Made by a program: the position numbers and the translations under genes. Shown here piece by piece: positions 26,862 to 35,844 of a DNA stretch of 64,000 bases. Position 1 is the stretch's first letter, and each line of letters begins with the position of its first letter. The notes below the pieces were generated by a model. It saw only the letters and a program-made list of their open reading frames with translations, made no database searches and had not been told where the DNA came from. The stretch is from Kocuria marina (GTDB lineage: Bacteria > Actinomycetota > Actinomycetes > Actinomycetales > Micrococcaceae): NCBI RefSeq assembly GCF_000786655.1, contig NZ_JROM01000045.1, positions 62,001-126,000 on the forward strand. Direction: 5' to 3'.

Positions 26862-27969
26862 GCGCGGTCGAGCCGCCGTCCTCATGGGAGTTCTTCGAGG
26901 ACGGCGCCCCGGTCGCCGAGACCCCGGACGACGGCGCTCCGGGCACCGCGGCGACGTCCCCCCGGTGGCCGGACGCGGCGTCGGCGGCGTCCGAGGACTG
27001 ACGATTGGCGGCGTCGGAGGAGTGAGCGGCGTCGTCACCGTGCTTCTTGCCGAAGGGCAGCACGTGGACGATGCCCACGATGATGGAACCCCACACGATG
27101 CCGAGCACCAGCGCGCAGAACGTCTCCACGAGCCACGCGAGCGCGGGGCCCACCCCGGCCACGTGGTGCACGGACTCGCCCAGGTGGTGGACCCAGTCGT
27201 ACACGGGGGTGAACCCGAGGTCGGCCATGCCCACCAGGATGATGTGTCCGCCCACCCACAGCATGGCGAAGACACCCACGATCGAGATCACGGACAGCAC
27301 CGTGGGCATGGCCTTGACCAGGCCCCGCCCGAACTTCTGGGCGCCCTCGGAGTCCTTCTGGGCCAGGGCCAGGCCGATGTCGTCCATCTTCACGATCAGG
27401 GCCACGACGCCGTAGACGAGCACCGTGATGACGATCGCCACCACGATCAGGATGAGCGTGCGGGACAGGAACGGCTCGTGGGAGACCTCGTTGAGCGCGA
27501 TCACCATGATCTCCGCGCTGAGGATCAGGTCCGTGCGGATCGCCCCGGAGGTGATCTTCTTCTCCGCCTCCGGCCCGCGGTTCGCGGCGGGTTCGTCGGG
27601 AGCGTGGTCCTTGTGGGACAGGTGCTCGATCACCTTCTCCGCGCCCTCGAAGCACAGGTACGTCCCGCCCAGCATCAGCAGCGGCGTGAGCAACCACGGC
27701 GCGAACTGGCTCAGGATCAGGGCCACCGGCAGGATGATCAACAGCTTGTTGCGCAGGGAGCCGATCGCGATCTTCTTGATGATCGGCAGTTCCCGCTTGG
27801 GGTTCACGCCCTGCACGAATCGCGGGGTCACCGCGGTGTCGTCGACGACGACGCCCGCGGCCTTGGCGCTCGCACGCCCCGCCGCGCCGGCGACGTCGTC
27901 CACACTCGCGGCGGTCAACTTCGCGAGTGCCGCGATGTCATCCAGCAGCGCAGCCAGTCCAGCGGCCAT
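26839..27969 (-). CDS. DUF808 (YedI-type) membrane protein
   Basis: 376 residues. AAGLAALLDDIAALAKLTAA at the N-terminus, then DDTAVTPRFVQGVNPKRELP, KIAIGSLRNKLLIILPVALI and FEGAEKVIEHL are hallmarks of DUF808; six or so membrane helices follow. The family is widespread and uncharacterised. The C-terminal 65 residues are Ser/Asp/Ala-rich and hydrophilic, longer than usual, and the last codons overlap the convergent oxidoreductase gene. Confidence 0.85.
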   Translation of the reverse strand: MAAGLAALLDDIAALAKLTAASVDDVAGAAGRASAKAAGVVVDDTAVTPRFVQGVNPKRELPIIKKIAIGSLRNKLLIILPVALILSQFAPWLLTPLLMLGGTYLCFEGAEKVIEHLSHKDHAPDEPAANRGPEAEKKITSGAIRTDLILSAEIMVIALNEVSHEPFLSRTLILIVVAIVITVLVYGVVALIVKMDDIGLALAQKDSEGAQKFGRGLVKAMPTVLSVISIVGVFAMLWVGGHIILVGMADLGFTPVYDWVHHLGESVHHVAGVGPALAWLVETFCALVLGIVWGSIIVGIVHVLPFGKKHGDDAAHSSDAANRQSSDAADAASGHRGDVAAVPGAPSSGVSATGAPSSKNSHEDGGSTALSEPPRG

Positions 27970-28098
27970 CAGGCTCCCTCAATCCTTGTGCTCAGCCATC
28001 TCGATCAAGGACAAGCGTAAAGGGTGCCGCGGCCCGGGCGAACCACGAGCGGTATCGTCCCACGCCCGGGGTAGTTCGAACCTCGCTCGCCTGGACCG

Positions 28099-28569
28099 CT
28101 ACGCGCGATCCAGGCCGCTGCGGTGCAGATCGGCCATCGCCTGGGCGACCACGACGGCGCGTTCCGGACCCAGGACGTCCACGAACGTGGCGGTCATCGT
28201 CTCGGCCACGAGATCACGGACCTTTCCGGCCGTGGTGCGACCCTCGGCGGTGAGCTCGAGGTAGACGACGCGCCGGTCCTCGGGACACGGAGCGCGCTGG
28301 ACCAGACCGCGCTTGGTGAGCCGGTCCGCGACCTTGGTGAAACCGCCGGTGCTGAAGGCCACCTGCCGGGCCAGTTCGGCCATGGACATGCGCCGTTGTG
28401 GGCTGCGGATCAGCCGCAGCAACGCCTCGGCCTCGGCGGCGTCCAAGTCGTACGCCCGGGCAATCGTCCGGTGCAGGTTCTTGTTGGTGACCTGGAACCC
28501 CTCGATCACCTGGCCCCACAGGGTCACGGGGTCCACCGCCTGGGCAGCGGTGTCGGTGTGCGCGGTCAT
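28099..28569 (-). CDS. MarR-family transcriptional regulator
   Basis: 156 residues. The winged helix is visible: MSMAELARQVAFSTGGFTKV (recognition helix), ADRLTKRGLVQRAPCPEDRR and VVYLELTAEGRTT (wing), flanked by dimer helices. The start ATG 28569 has GGGGAG 3 nt upstream. Divergent from the AhpD-like/pirin genes 295 nt away, which are its likely targets; the single Cys in the wing (PCPEDRR) could sense oxidants, but that is inference. Confidence 0.88.
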   Translation of the reverse strand: MTAHTDTAAQAVDPVTLWGQVIEGFQVTNKNLHRTIARAYDLDAAEAEALLRLIRSPQRRMSMAELARQVAFSTGGFTKVADRLTKRGLVQRAPCPEDRRVVYLELTAEGRTTAGKVRDLVAETMTATFVDVLGPERAVVVAQAMADLHRSGLDRA

Positions 28570-28642
28570 GATCTCCCCTTTCAAGCCCTTAGAACTCGTT
28601 GAGCTGAGGGGTGATTTTACCTCGCCTCGGAAACATTTGTCT

Positions 28643-28654
28643 AAGAATCTTCTT
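28643..28654. promoter_or_regulatory. AAGAATCTTCTT palindrome in MarR divergent spacer
   Basis: Perfect 5-bp arms (AAGAA/TTCTT) around TC, within an AT-rich stretch of the spacer. A possible MarR operator; only one clear copy is seen. Confidence 0.25.
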
Positions 28655-28864
28655 GCGCAGCCATCTCCAGCCTTGCACCCTGCCCCGCACCCTTGAGCGA
28701 ACCCCGACCGCAAGTTAGTCTTGCGAGGAAGATATTTCCGTTCAAACCAGTTGATCTCCACCCGGACCGCCCCGTCGCATCCCGGACCCGCGCCGGGTGG
28801 CCGCGACAGCAGCGTCGTCGACCCCGGCGAATACAGTCGGCGCACGAAACCACGAGGAGCCGCC

Positions 28865-29371
28865 ATGCCCGAGCAGGACCGTTTCTTCCTGGACAAGTCC
28901 GACCCCTCCAGCTGGCGGGCGGTCAACGCCTTCTCCCGCAAGGTCGGTGCCGCTGCTGAGGATGCGGGCATCCCCGCCTCGGTCGTGGAGCTGGTCAACG
29001 TGCGGGTGTCCCAGCTCAACGGGTGCGCGTTCTGCCTGGACCTGCACGTCCGCAAGGCCGAGGCGGCCGGGGTGACCGCGCAGCAACTCGCCGTGCTCCC
29101 CGCATGGCGTGACACCGCCCTTTTCGATGCCGTGGAACGGGCCGCCCTGATCATCGCCGAAACGGCCACCCTGTTGCCCGACGAGAACACGCGGCACGCC
29201 GAGCAGGCCGCGGCCCGGGAAGCACTGAACGACGAGCAGTACTCCGCCCTGCAGTGGACAGCGATCGCGATCAACGCCTTCAACCGGATCTCCATCCTGT
29301 CCGGACACCCCGTCCGTCCCCGTAAGGCCGCGTCCACCGGCGCGACCATGAGCACCGGAGGTGCGCGATGA
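28865..29371 (+). CDS. AhpD-like carboxymuconolactone decarboxylase family protein
   Basis: 168 residues. LNGCAFCLDLHVRKAEAAG carries the CxxC...H peroxidase-type motif of AhpD-like alkylhydroperoxidases at about residues 56-62, preceded by VVELVNVRVSQ. Such proteins reduce peroxides through the dithiol; the natural partner is unknown. GAGGAGCC precedes ATG 28865. Its stop overlaps the start of the pirin gene (ATGA), so they are co-expressed, consistent with oxidative or quinone stress response under the divergent MarR protein. Confidence 0.88.
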   Translation: MPEQDRFFLDKSDPSSWRAVNAFSRKVGAAAEDAGIPASVVELVNVRVSQLNGCAFCLDLHVRKAEAAGVTAQQLAVLPAWRDTALFDAVERAALIIAETATLLPDENTRHAEQAAAREALNDEQYSALQWTAIAINAFNRISILSGHPVRPRKAASTGATMSTGGAR

Positions 29372-30378
29372 CCAACCTGGAACGCAACCCGCAAGAGGTC
29401 CTGTGCACCGAGGCGATCGGGGCCGGCGCGGCCCTGCTGACCCCGCGGGACGTGCCCCTGGGCGGCCCGCGCGCGATGACCGTGCGCCGCACCCTGCCCC
29501 AGCGCCATCGAAGCCTCATCGGCGCGTGGTGCTTCCTGGACCACTACGGCCCCGATCCCGTGGCGGACACCGGGGGCATGTCCGTGGCGCGCCACCCCCA
29601 CACCGGGCTGGCCACGGTGAGCTGGTTGTTCACCGGCGGCATCTCCCACCTGGACTCCGCTGGATACAGCGCGGACGTGCGCCCTGGGGAGGTCAACCTC
29701 ATGATCGCCGGGCGCGGGATCTCCCACCAGGAGTTCTCCACCCCGGACACCACCACCCTGCACGGCGTGCAGCTGTGGTACGCCCTGCCGGACGACACCC
29801 GCCACATGGCACCGACCTTCGAGCACTACACGCCCGAGCCCGTGAAGAGCCACGGCGCCGAGCTGCGGATATTCATCGGTGAGCTGGCCGGGTCCACGTC
29901 CCCCGTGAACACGTACACACCCCCGCTGGTGGCCGCCGAGATCCTCATGGAACCGGGAGCGGAACTGAAACTGGACCTGGACCCGTCCTTCGAGCACGGG
30001 GTCCTGGTGGACACCGGGGACCTGAGCCTGAACTCGGCGCCGGTTCCCGAGGACCATCTGGCCTACCTTCCCACGGGGCGGGACAGCATGGTCCTGACCG
30101 CCGGTGAGAAGCCCGTGCGGGCCATGCTCCTGGGCGGGGAGCCCCTGGGGGAACAGATCGTGATGTGGTGGAACTTCGTGGGCCGCACCCACGAGGAGGT
30201 CGTGGCCTACCGCGAGCAGTGGCAGGCCGAGATCGACGCCGAACCGGCCCCCACCCCGGAGTCCGGAACCTACTCGGACGGGACCCCGTACCCGCGCTTT
30301 GGTCCCTTCCCCGACGGTCAGCCTGCCCCGCTGCCGGCCCCGACCCTGCCCACCGTCACCCTGCGTCCCCGCGGCTGA
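29368..30378 (+). CDS. Pirin family protein
   Basis: 336 residues, bicupin. The N-terminal cupin has FLDHYGPDP, ARHPHTGLATVSWLFTGGI (HPH metal ligands) and MIAGRGISHQEFS (third His and Glu), as in pirins, some of which have quercetinase activity. The C-terminal cupin (VLVDTGDLSLN, VRAMLLGGEPLGE) matches pirin_C. About 50 Pro-rich residues extend the C-terminus. Translationally coupled to the AhpD-like gene; likely MarR-controlled. Confidence 0.9.
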   Translation: MTNLERNPQEVLCTEAIGAGAALLTPRDVPLGGPRAMTVRRTLPQRHRSLIGAWCFLDHYGPDPVADTGGMSVARHPHTGLATVSWLFTGGISHLDSAGYSADVRPGEVNLMIAGRGISHQEFSTPDTTTLHGVQLWYALPDDTRHMAPTFEHYTPEPVKSHGAELRIFIGELAGSTSPVNTYTPPLVAAEILMEPGAELKLDLDPSFEHGVLVDTGDLSLNSAPVPEDHLAYLPTGRDSMVLTAGEKPVRAMLLGGEPLGEQIVMWWNFVGRTHEEVVAYREQWQAEIDAEPAPTPESGTYSDGTPYPRFGPFPDGQPAPLPAPTLPTVTLRPRG

Positions 30379-30423
30379 GCCCGCCCGATCCCACTCCCGT
30401 CCGATCCCACCCAGGGGAGTCTT

Positions 30424-30771
30424 GTGGAAACCGAATCCGACATCACCGTCCGCCACAACGCCGACGGGCGCCGCTACGAACTCCTCGACGGTGACGCGGT
30501 CATCGGCGAGGCGCACTACCTGCCGTTCGACGGCGCCGACGAGCCGCAGCGGATCTTCTACCACACGACCGTCGACGACGCTTACAGCGGTCAGGGTCTC
30601 GCGTCCAAGCTCGCGCGGGGGGCCTTGGACGGCACCATCGCCGACGGGAAGACCATCGTCCCGGTGTGCCCCTACATCAAGTCCTGGCTCGGCAAGCACG
30701 ACGACTACCAACCCCACGCGACACCCGTCCGCCCGGAGCACCTGCAGGCGTTGTCGGGGATGAATCGGTAA
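30424..30771 (+). CDS. GNAT-like acetyltransferase (YjdJ type)
   Basis: 115 residues. YHTTVDDAYSGQGLASKLAR is the acetyl-CoA-binding loop and KTIVPVCPYIKSWLGKHDDY the end motif of the short YjdJ/NATD1-type N-acetyltransferases. The GTG start at 30424 follows AGGGGAG. Third gene of the AhpD/pirin group, 45 nt downstream. Confidence 0.88.
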   Translation: METESDITVRHNADGRRYELLDGDAVIGEAHYLPFDGADEPQRIFYHTTVDDAYSGQGLASKLARGALDGTIADGKTIVPVCPYIKSWLGKHDDYQPHATPVRPEHLQALSGMNR

Positions 30772-30790
30772 TCATGCACGGCGCGTCCCG

Positions 30791-30831
30791 CTGAATTGGA
30801 ACGGCGGGTCAGTAGGGTGGATCCAATTCAG
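30791..30831. promoter_or_regulatory. Inverted repeat CTGAATTGG / CCAATTCAG before orphan HsdR-like gene
   Basis: 9-bp arms at 30791-30799 and 30823-30831 flank TCAGTAGGGTGG, in which TAGGGT resembles an actinobacterial -10 box. The arrangement would let a dimeric regulator cover the promoter of the gene at 30899. No cognate regulator is adjacent. Confidence 0.4.
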
Positions 30832-30898
30832 GAAGTGCATAATCGCCCCCCCCGGCGTGACACTTGCACTGTTTGATTTCCCTCACCCGGAGGAACTC

Positions 30899-32002
30899 AT
30901 GGAATTCACGGAACGCCTGGCCGCTCTTGCAAACAAGGTCGCGCATCAAAAGGATGCACTCCAAACGGAGGAAGCCACCAAGAACGCATTCGTCATGCCC
31001 TTCATCTCCACGATCCTGGGATACGACGTGTTCAACCCCTCCGAGGTGGTTCCGGAGTTCACGGCGGATGTCGGCCTGAAAAAGGGCGAGAAGATCGATT
31101 ACGCGATCGTCCAGGACGGGCAAATCCAGATGCTCATCGAGTGCAAGCACGTGGGGTCACCGCTTTCACTCGAGCACGCTTCGCAGCTGTACCGGTACTT
31201 CGCCGTCACGAACGCTCGCATAGCCATTCTGACGAACGGGGAGAAGTACCACTTCTACACCGACCTCGATGCGCCCAACCGCATGGACGACAAACCGTTC
31301 CTCGTCCTGGACCTGCTCGACATCGATGCCACGTTGATCCCGGAACTGCTCAAGCTGAGCAAGACGGAATTCGATCTGGATTCCATCATCAACGCTGCCG
31401 GCGAGTTGAAGTACGTGGGGCAGATCAAGCGAGCCATTGCGGCTCAGTTCAAGGAGCCGTCCGACGATTGGGTCCGGTTCTTCACCAACCGGGTTTACGA
31501 AGGTGCGTTCACTCAAAAGGTGCGCGAACAATTCACGCCGCTGGTGAGCAAAGCGTCCCAGCAATTCCTCAACGAACAGGTCAACAATCGCCTCGCCACC
31601 GCTCTGGGCGCGAGCTCGGTGCCCCCGTCGATGCCCTCCGGCGACGACGTCACGGAAGAGGTCACCAGTCGGGAGGAAGCCGAACGCGATCTCGAGGAGA
31701 GCCAGGACGACATCGTCACCACGGCGGATGAACTCACCGCGTTCAACATCGTCCGTGCGATCGTCTGCGATCGGGTCGACATGTCTCGGGTGACCTATCG
31801 GGACGCGAAGTCATACTGCGCGGTTCTATTGGATAACAACAACCGCAAGACGATTGCCCGCCTGCATTTCAACAGAAGCCGCAAGTACGTGGGCCTTCTC
31901 GACGAGAACAAGGTGGAAACGCGCCACGGGATCGACGCCCTTGAGCAGATCTACGGATTCAGCGACGCCTTACGCGAAACGGTGGACCGCTTCAACGGTT
32001 GA
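30899..32002 (+). CDS. Orphan type I restriction HsdR-N domain protein
   Basis: 367 residues. NAFVMPFISTILGYDVFNPSE, EKIDYAIVQDG and MLIECKHVG form the PD-(D/E)xK nuclease core of the HsdR N-terminal domain (D ... E-x-K). LYRYFAVTNARIAILTNGEKYHFY continues the typical HsdR-N layout. There is no helicase/translocase part; the C-terminal domain (VRAIVCDRVDMSRVTYRDAK, FNRSRKYVGLLDE) is the one usually found in such stand-alone proteins. No hsdM or hsdS is nearby, so it is not a classical restriction system. The start is ATG 30899 with CGGAGGAA; codon use is less GC-rich than the neighbours, suggesting transfer. Confidence 0.8.
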   Translation: MEFTERLAALANKVAHQKDALQTEEATKNAFVMPFISTILGYDVFNPSEVVPEFTADVGLKKGEKIDYAIVQDGQIQMLIECKHVGSPLSLEHASQLYRYFAVTNARIAILTNGEKYHFYTDLDAPNRMDDKPFLVLDLLDIDATLIPELLKLSKTEFDLDSIINAAGELKYVGQIKRAIAAQFKEPSDDWVRFFTNRVYEGAFTQKVREQFTPLVSKASQQFLNEQVNNRLATALGASSVPPSMPSGDDVTEEVTSREEAERDLEESQDDIVTTADELTAFNIVRAIVCDRVDMSRVTYRDAKSYCAVLLDNNNRKTIARLHFNRSRKYVGLLDENKVETRHGIDALEQIYGFSDALRETVDRFNG

Positions 32003-32037
32003 TCCGGGGCCACTCGTTCACGGAATGCGGCCGCGAC

Positions 32038-32643
32038 TCACTTCGCGGCGGCGCCCAGCACGGCCACAAGGAAATCGCTGTCCGGGGACCAGGGGCGTAC
32101 GTCCCACCCCGCCAGGGTGAGTTGCGGTGTGAGACCCTCCGCAGCGGCGTCGGCGAAGAACTCCTCGGCGGAGTAGCCGCGCCCCGCGCCGAAACCGACC
32201 ACCGCGCGGCCGTCCCGACCCAGGTGGCTGCGGAAGCCGCGTAGCACGTCCCGCCGGGTGCTTTCCGCGAGGAAGGTGACCACGTTGCCCGCGCACACGA
32301 TGACGTCGAAGGGGTCTCCGAGGTCCATGTCGGTCAGTACGGCGAGATCGGCCACGCGATACTCAGGGCCCGGGTAGTCCTGCCGGGCGGCGTCGATCAA
32401 CTCGGGATCCACGTCCACCCCGACCATCCGATGCCCGGCCGCGTGCAGGTACCCGGACAGCCGCCCCGCTCCGCACCCGGCATCCAGGATGCGAGCGCCG
32501 CGGGGAACCATGGCGTCGATGAGCCGGGCCTCCCCCACGATGTCCTCACCGCGCGCGGCCATGGTGCGGAACCGTTCGATGTACCACTGGGAATGCCCGG
32601 GGTTCCGAGCCACCTGGGCAAGCCACTTGTTCTGTTCCGTCAT
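32038..32643 (-). CDS. Class I SAM-dependent methyltransferase
   Basis: 201 residues. ARILDAGCGAGRLSGYLHAA is the SAM-binding motif I at about residues 50-70, with MVGVDVDPELI (motif II acidic) and DPFDVIVCAGNVVTFL (motif IV). A short HQWYIERF-like N-terminal helix precedes it (HSQWYIERFRTMAARGED). Substrate unknown; the gene converges with the HsdR-like gene and is divergent from the DUF2254 gene. Confidence 0.88.
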   Translation of the reverse strand: MTEQNKWLAQVARNPGHSQWYIERFRTMAARGEDIVGEARLIDAMVPRGARILDAGCGAGRLSGYLHAAGHRMVGVDVDPELIDAARQDYPGPEYRVADLAVLTDMDLGDPFDVIVCAGNVVTFLAESTRRDVLRGFRSHLGRDGRAVVGFGAGRGYSAEEFFADAAAEGLTPQLTLAGWDVRPWSPDSDFLVAVLGAAAK

Positions 32644-32763
32644 GGGGCCAGGCTATCGAAGTGCCGCCCCCTTGCCCGGGCTCCGCGTGCCCGCCTCCGT
32701 GAACGGACTGGGTAGGCTGACGATCGGCAGGCTCGTCGGCGAACAAAGCTCGGAGGACAGACA

Positions 32764-34095
32764 GTGGCTGGACGTGGAGGCGTCTCGTGGCGGCTGCGCC
32801 TCGCGGCGCTGCGGTACCGGTTCGAGGAGAGCCTGTTCCTCTACCCCGCCATCATCATGCTGGGCGGGATCGTATTGGCGATCATCGCGACGTCCGTCGA
32901 TCACGCCCTGGGGTACGACACCCACGTGCCGTTCACGTTGGAGATGAGCAGCAACGCCGCCACGTGGTTGCTGGCCACCGTGGCCGGGGCGATGATCACC
33001 ACCGTGGGCGTGGTGTTCTCCCTGACCGTGGTCAGCCTGCAATTGGCCAGCAGCCAGTTCTCCCCACGGGTCATGCGGTCCTTCATCCGGGACCGGCTGA
33101 GTCAGCGCGTGATCGGTCTGCTCGTGGCCACCTTCTTCTACTGCGTGCTGGTGCTGCCCAGTGTCAGCGGGGAGACCACGGTCCCTGCTCCGAGGGTGTC
33201 GCTGACGCTCGCCGTGGTGCTGACGCTGATCACCGTGATCGGCATCATCGTGCACCTGGACCACCTGGCCCACGGGCTCCAGGTGGGCAACGTGGCCCGG
33301 GTCATCGCGGACGAGGGAGAGAAGGTGGCCGCCGCACTCGACGAAGTGCCCTCCGGGATGCGTGAGGTCGACCCCCGGGACTTCCACGATGCCCCCGACG
33401 ACGCCGCAGTCATTTCCGCCACGCGCAGCGGATGGATCAGTCAGGTGGACATCCGCCAGCTCCTCGCGGCCGCCTCCCCCAGCACCACCGTGCGCATGGG
33501 CACCCGCGTGGGTGCTTACATCCACGCGGGTGAACCCCTGTTGACGGTGTGGCCCCGCCCCTCGGCCGCCAGCAGGAAGAGTCTCACCGGGTCGATCGGC
33601 GTGTCCGACATGCGCACCACGCTCCAGGACGTCGACTTCTCCATCCGGCAGCTCGTGGACATCGGGCTGCGTGCCCTGAGTCCGGCCGTGAATGACCCCA
33701 CGACCGCCGTGGAAGTCATCCTCCGGCTGGGGAGTCTGATGCGGACATTGCTCATCACTCCCCTTCCACCCCCGGCGTTGCAGGACGGATCCCGCCGGGT
33801 ACTCGTCCAGCCCTGGAACCTCTCCCATGAGGAATACATCGCCCACGCCTTCGATCAGCTCCGGCAGACGTGCCTCGACCAGCCGGACGTGGCCGCCACC
33901 ATGCTGCGGGTGCTGCGGATGCTGATCACCCACCTGCGGAACCAGGGGCACCCCGATCTGGTTCCGGCTCTGCAGCGACAGATGCAACTGCTGCTCGACG
34001 GACTCGAAGCGCAGAAGGACATGCATCCCGAGGACCTTCGCCGCCTCCGCTCCCTGACCTCCGACCACACGGATCCCGCCGACCACAGTCGGTGA
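32764..34095 (+). CDS. DUF2254 membrane protein
   Basis: 443 residues. Four N-terminal membrane helices (YPAIIMLGGIVLAIIAT; WLLATVAGAMITTVGVVFSL; VIGLLVATFFYCVLVL; LTLAVVLTLITVIGIIVHL) enclose the conserved SLTVVSLQLASSQFSPRVMR, followed by a cytoplasmic domain with SGWISQVDIRQLL, VRMGTRVGAYIHAGEPLLTV and IGLRALSPAVNDPTTAVE. This is the typical DUF2254 order; function unknown. The GTG start follows GGAGGACAGACA. A single-gene unit. Confidence 0.88.
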   Translation: MAGRGGVSWRLRLAALRYRFEESLFLYPAIIMLGGIVLAIIATSVDHALGYDTHVPFTLEMSSNAATWLLATVAGAMITTVGVVFSLTVVSLQLASSQFSPRVMRSFIRDRLSQRVIGLLVATFFYCVLVLPSVSGETTVPAPRVSLTLAVVLTLITVIGIIVHLDHLAHGLQVGNVARVIADEGEKVAAALDEVPSGMREVDPRDFHDAPDDAAVISATRSGWISQVDIRQLLAAASPSTTVRMGTRVGAYIHAGEPLLTVWPRPSAASRKSLTGSIGVSDMRTTLQDVDFSIRQLVDIGLRALSPAVNDPTTAVEVILRLGSLMRTLLITPLPPPALQDGSRRVLVQPWNLSHEEYIAHAFDQLRQTCLDQPDVAATMLRVLRMLITHLRNQGHPDLVPALQRQMQLLLDGLEAQKDMHPEDLRRLRSLTSDHTDPADHSR

Positions 34096-34262
34096 CCCGC
34101 CCCCGCCGGACGCCGCACCTCCGGTGCCTTGTGCTTACTCAGACGTAACATTCGCGTCGGATCACCGCATGTGCGAGTGCAAAGTTATTCTCTCCCTCAT
34201 CGACTGTCTCGGCGGCAGCTCCGCGGGCTGCATCCCATGTCCCCTCGACCGGAAGGTTCACT

Positions 34263-34874
34263 ATGAAGATCTCGGCTCAACTGCTGGCCGTACCCGTCCT
34301 GCTCCTTGGACTCACCGCGTGCGCGGGATCCGGCGACGCACCCGCGAGCGCCCCCACGGCGCCGAGCGTGGAGCCCGCAGTTGCCGAGACCACGCAAGCC
34401 CAGCCCACTCCGGGCCTGTCCGAGCGGGGGAACCTGATGAAGCGCGTGGGCGAATCCTCGTCCATCACCATCAACGGTCAGGAGAGCACCCCGGTCGTGA
34501 ATTTCGTGGTGAACAGGATCGAGGTGGACCCGAAGTGCAGCACCAGTTACGCACAGAAACCCGAGAACGGGCACTTCGTGACCCTCGATGTGTCCGCTGA
34601 GACCGGACCGAGGGAACAGTTCCAAGAGGCCTTCTACGGCACTGATTACATGTTCAATCCGCACGAATGGAAATTCATCACTCCGGCCGGGACCACGGCG
34701 AACTCGGTGGCATCAGCCGCGTCCTACATGTGCTTGCCCGATGCAGAGCGGATCCCGGAGATGGGGCCCGCCGAGCGTGCGACCGGCAAGATTGTGTTGG
34801 ACGTGCCCGCGAAAACGGGAACCCTGGTCTATGCGCCCGGTTTCGTGGACCAGGCCTGGGAGTGGAAGCTGTAG
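34263..34874 (+). CDS. Secreted lipoprotein of unknown function
   Basis: 203 residues. The lipobox LTAC at residues 17-20 (MKISAQLLAVPVLLLGLTAC) is clear, then a Ser/Ala/Pro/Thr linker and a beta-rich domain (VVNFVVNRIEVDPKC, HFVTLDVSAETGP, GKIVLDVPAKTGTLVYAPG) that resembles DUF4352-type immunoglobulin-like lipoprotein domains. Two Cys (about 101 and 160) could form a disulfide. Exported, membrane-anchored; role unknown. Confidence 0.75.
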   Translation: MKISAQLLAVPVLLLGLTACAGSGDAPASAPTAPSVEPAVAETTQAQPTPGLSERGNLMKRVGESSSITINGQESTPVVNFVVNRIEVDPKCSTSYAQKPENGHFVTLDVSAETGPREQFQEAFYGTDYMFNPHEWKFITPAGTTANSVASAASYMCLPDAERIPEMGPAERATGKIVLDVPAKTGTLVYAPGFVDQAWEWKL

Positions 34875-35204
34875 GCTCCATCCTTCGTGATGCCCGCGCG
34901 TAGCGAACGCGCCACGACCACTGCACGACGACGACGCCCGGGTTCCGCACACGAAGCCCGGGCGTCGTCGTACCCGCGGAGCGCACCCAATGCGGCGTCG
35001 GGCACTGCGCGGCGTCGTCGACCGGGCCCGGCGACCTGTGCCACTCGGGCACCTCCGCGCGCAGGCCCGGACGGCTCCCGGGCAACTCCTAAGAACACGA
35101 CGGAGCACTACGGGGTGTGTTTTCACACGTCAGGCGTAGCATGCCGATTGTTAGGTAGTCTTCTTTCCCTGCCGGACGTCCTTCTGACCATCCTTGGAGC
35201 CGCA
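34875..35204. other. Intergenic region upstream of the urease operon
   Basis: 330 nt. It holds a 15-bp-stem hairpin (34928-34971), further GCGGCGTC motifs near 34995-35012, and a small GTGTG-TTTT-CACAC inverted repeat (35115-35128) about 77-90 nt before ureA, inside the only AT-richer stretch and therefore a possible promoter/operator. TAGGTA near 35153 could be a -10 box. No riboswitch recognised. Confidence 0.5.
34928..34971 (+). terminator. Hairpin with ACGACGACGCCCGGG stem
   Basis: Perfect 15-bp arms at 34928-34942 and 34957-34971, 14-nt loop, 54 nt after the lipoprotein stop. Likely its terminator; the stem carries the recurring GACGACGCC motif. Confidence 0.65.
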
Positions 35205-35507
35205 ATGCACCTGATCCCTCGCGAGCAGGAGAAACTGCAGATCGTCGTCGCCGCGGACCTCGCACGCAGACGCCAGGCCCGGGGCCTGAAGCTCAATTAC
35301 CCGGAGGCCGTGGCGATCATCAGCTACGAACTGATCGAGGGCGCCCGGGACGGCCGCACGGTGGCGGACCTCATGAGTTGGGGGACCACCATCCTCGGCC
35401 GGGACGACGTCATGGAGGGTGTGCCCGAGATGATCTCGGACGTCCAGGTGGAGGCCACCTTCCCGGACGGCACCAAGCTCGTCACCGTCCACACCCCCAT
35501 CCGATAG
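35205..35507 (+). CDS. ureA: Urease subunit gamma
   Basis: 100 residues, the usual length. [40 protein letters not shown] and [20 protein letters not shown] are diagnostic. Together with UreB and UreC it forms the cytosolic (alpha-beta-gamma)3 enzyme that hydrolyses urea to ammonia and carbamate. First gene of ureABCEFGD; 13 nt before ureB. Confidence 0.97.
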   Translation: MHLIPREQEKLQIVVAADLARRRQARGLKLNYPEAVAIISYELIEGARDGRTVADLMSWGTTILGRDDVMEGVPEMISDVQVEATFPDGTKLVTVHTPIR

Positions 35508-35520
35508 GCAGGAGACTCCC

Positions 35521-35844
35521 ATGATCCCTGGCGAATACGTCCTGGCGGACACCCCCGTGGTGTGCAACGAGGGCCGCGACACCGTGGAGCTGGACGTCAC
35601 CAATACCGGTGACCGCCCGGTGCAGGTGGGTTCCCACTTCCATTTCGCGGAGACCAACCCGGCGCTGCGCTTCGATCGCGACGCCGCTCGCGGCTTCCAC
35701 CTCGACATCCCCGCCGGCACGGCGGTGCGTTTCGAACCGGGGGACAAGAAGACCGTCCGCCTGGTGGCGATGGCCGGTGACCGTGCCGTGTTCGGATTCC
35801 GCAACGCCGTCAACGGCCCCCTGGGCAGTGAGGAACGCGCATGA
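35521..35844 (+). CDS. ureB: Urease subunit beta
   Basis: 107 residues. [40 protein letters not shown] and [13 protein letters not shown]-type end ([20 protein letters not shown]) match UreB. AGGAG lies before ATG 35521. Its TGA overlaps the ureC ATG by 4 nt, so subunits are coupled. Confidence 0.97.
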   Translation: MIPGEYVLADTPVVCNEGRDTVELDVTNTGDRPVQVGSHFHFAETNPALRFDRDAARGFHLDIPAGTAVRFEPGDKKTVRLVAMAGDRAVFGFRNAVNGPLGSEERA

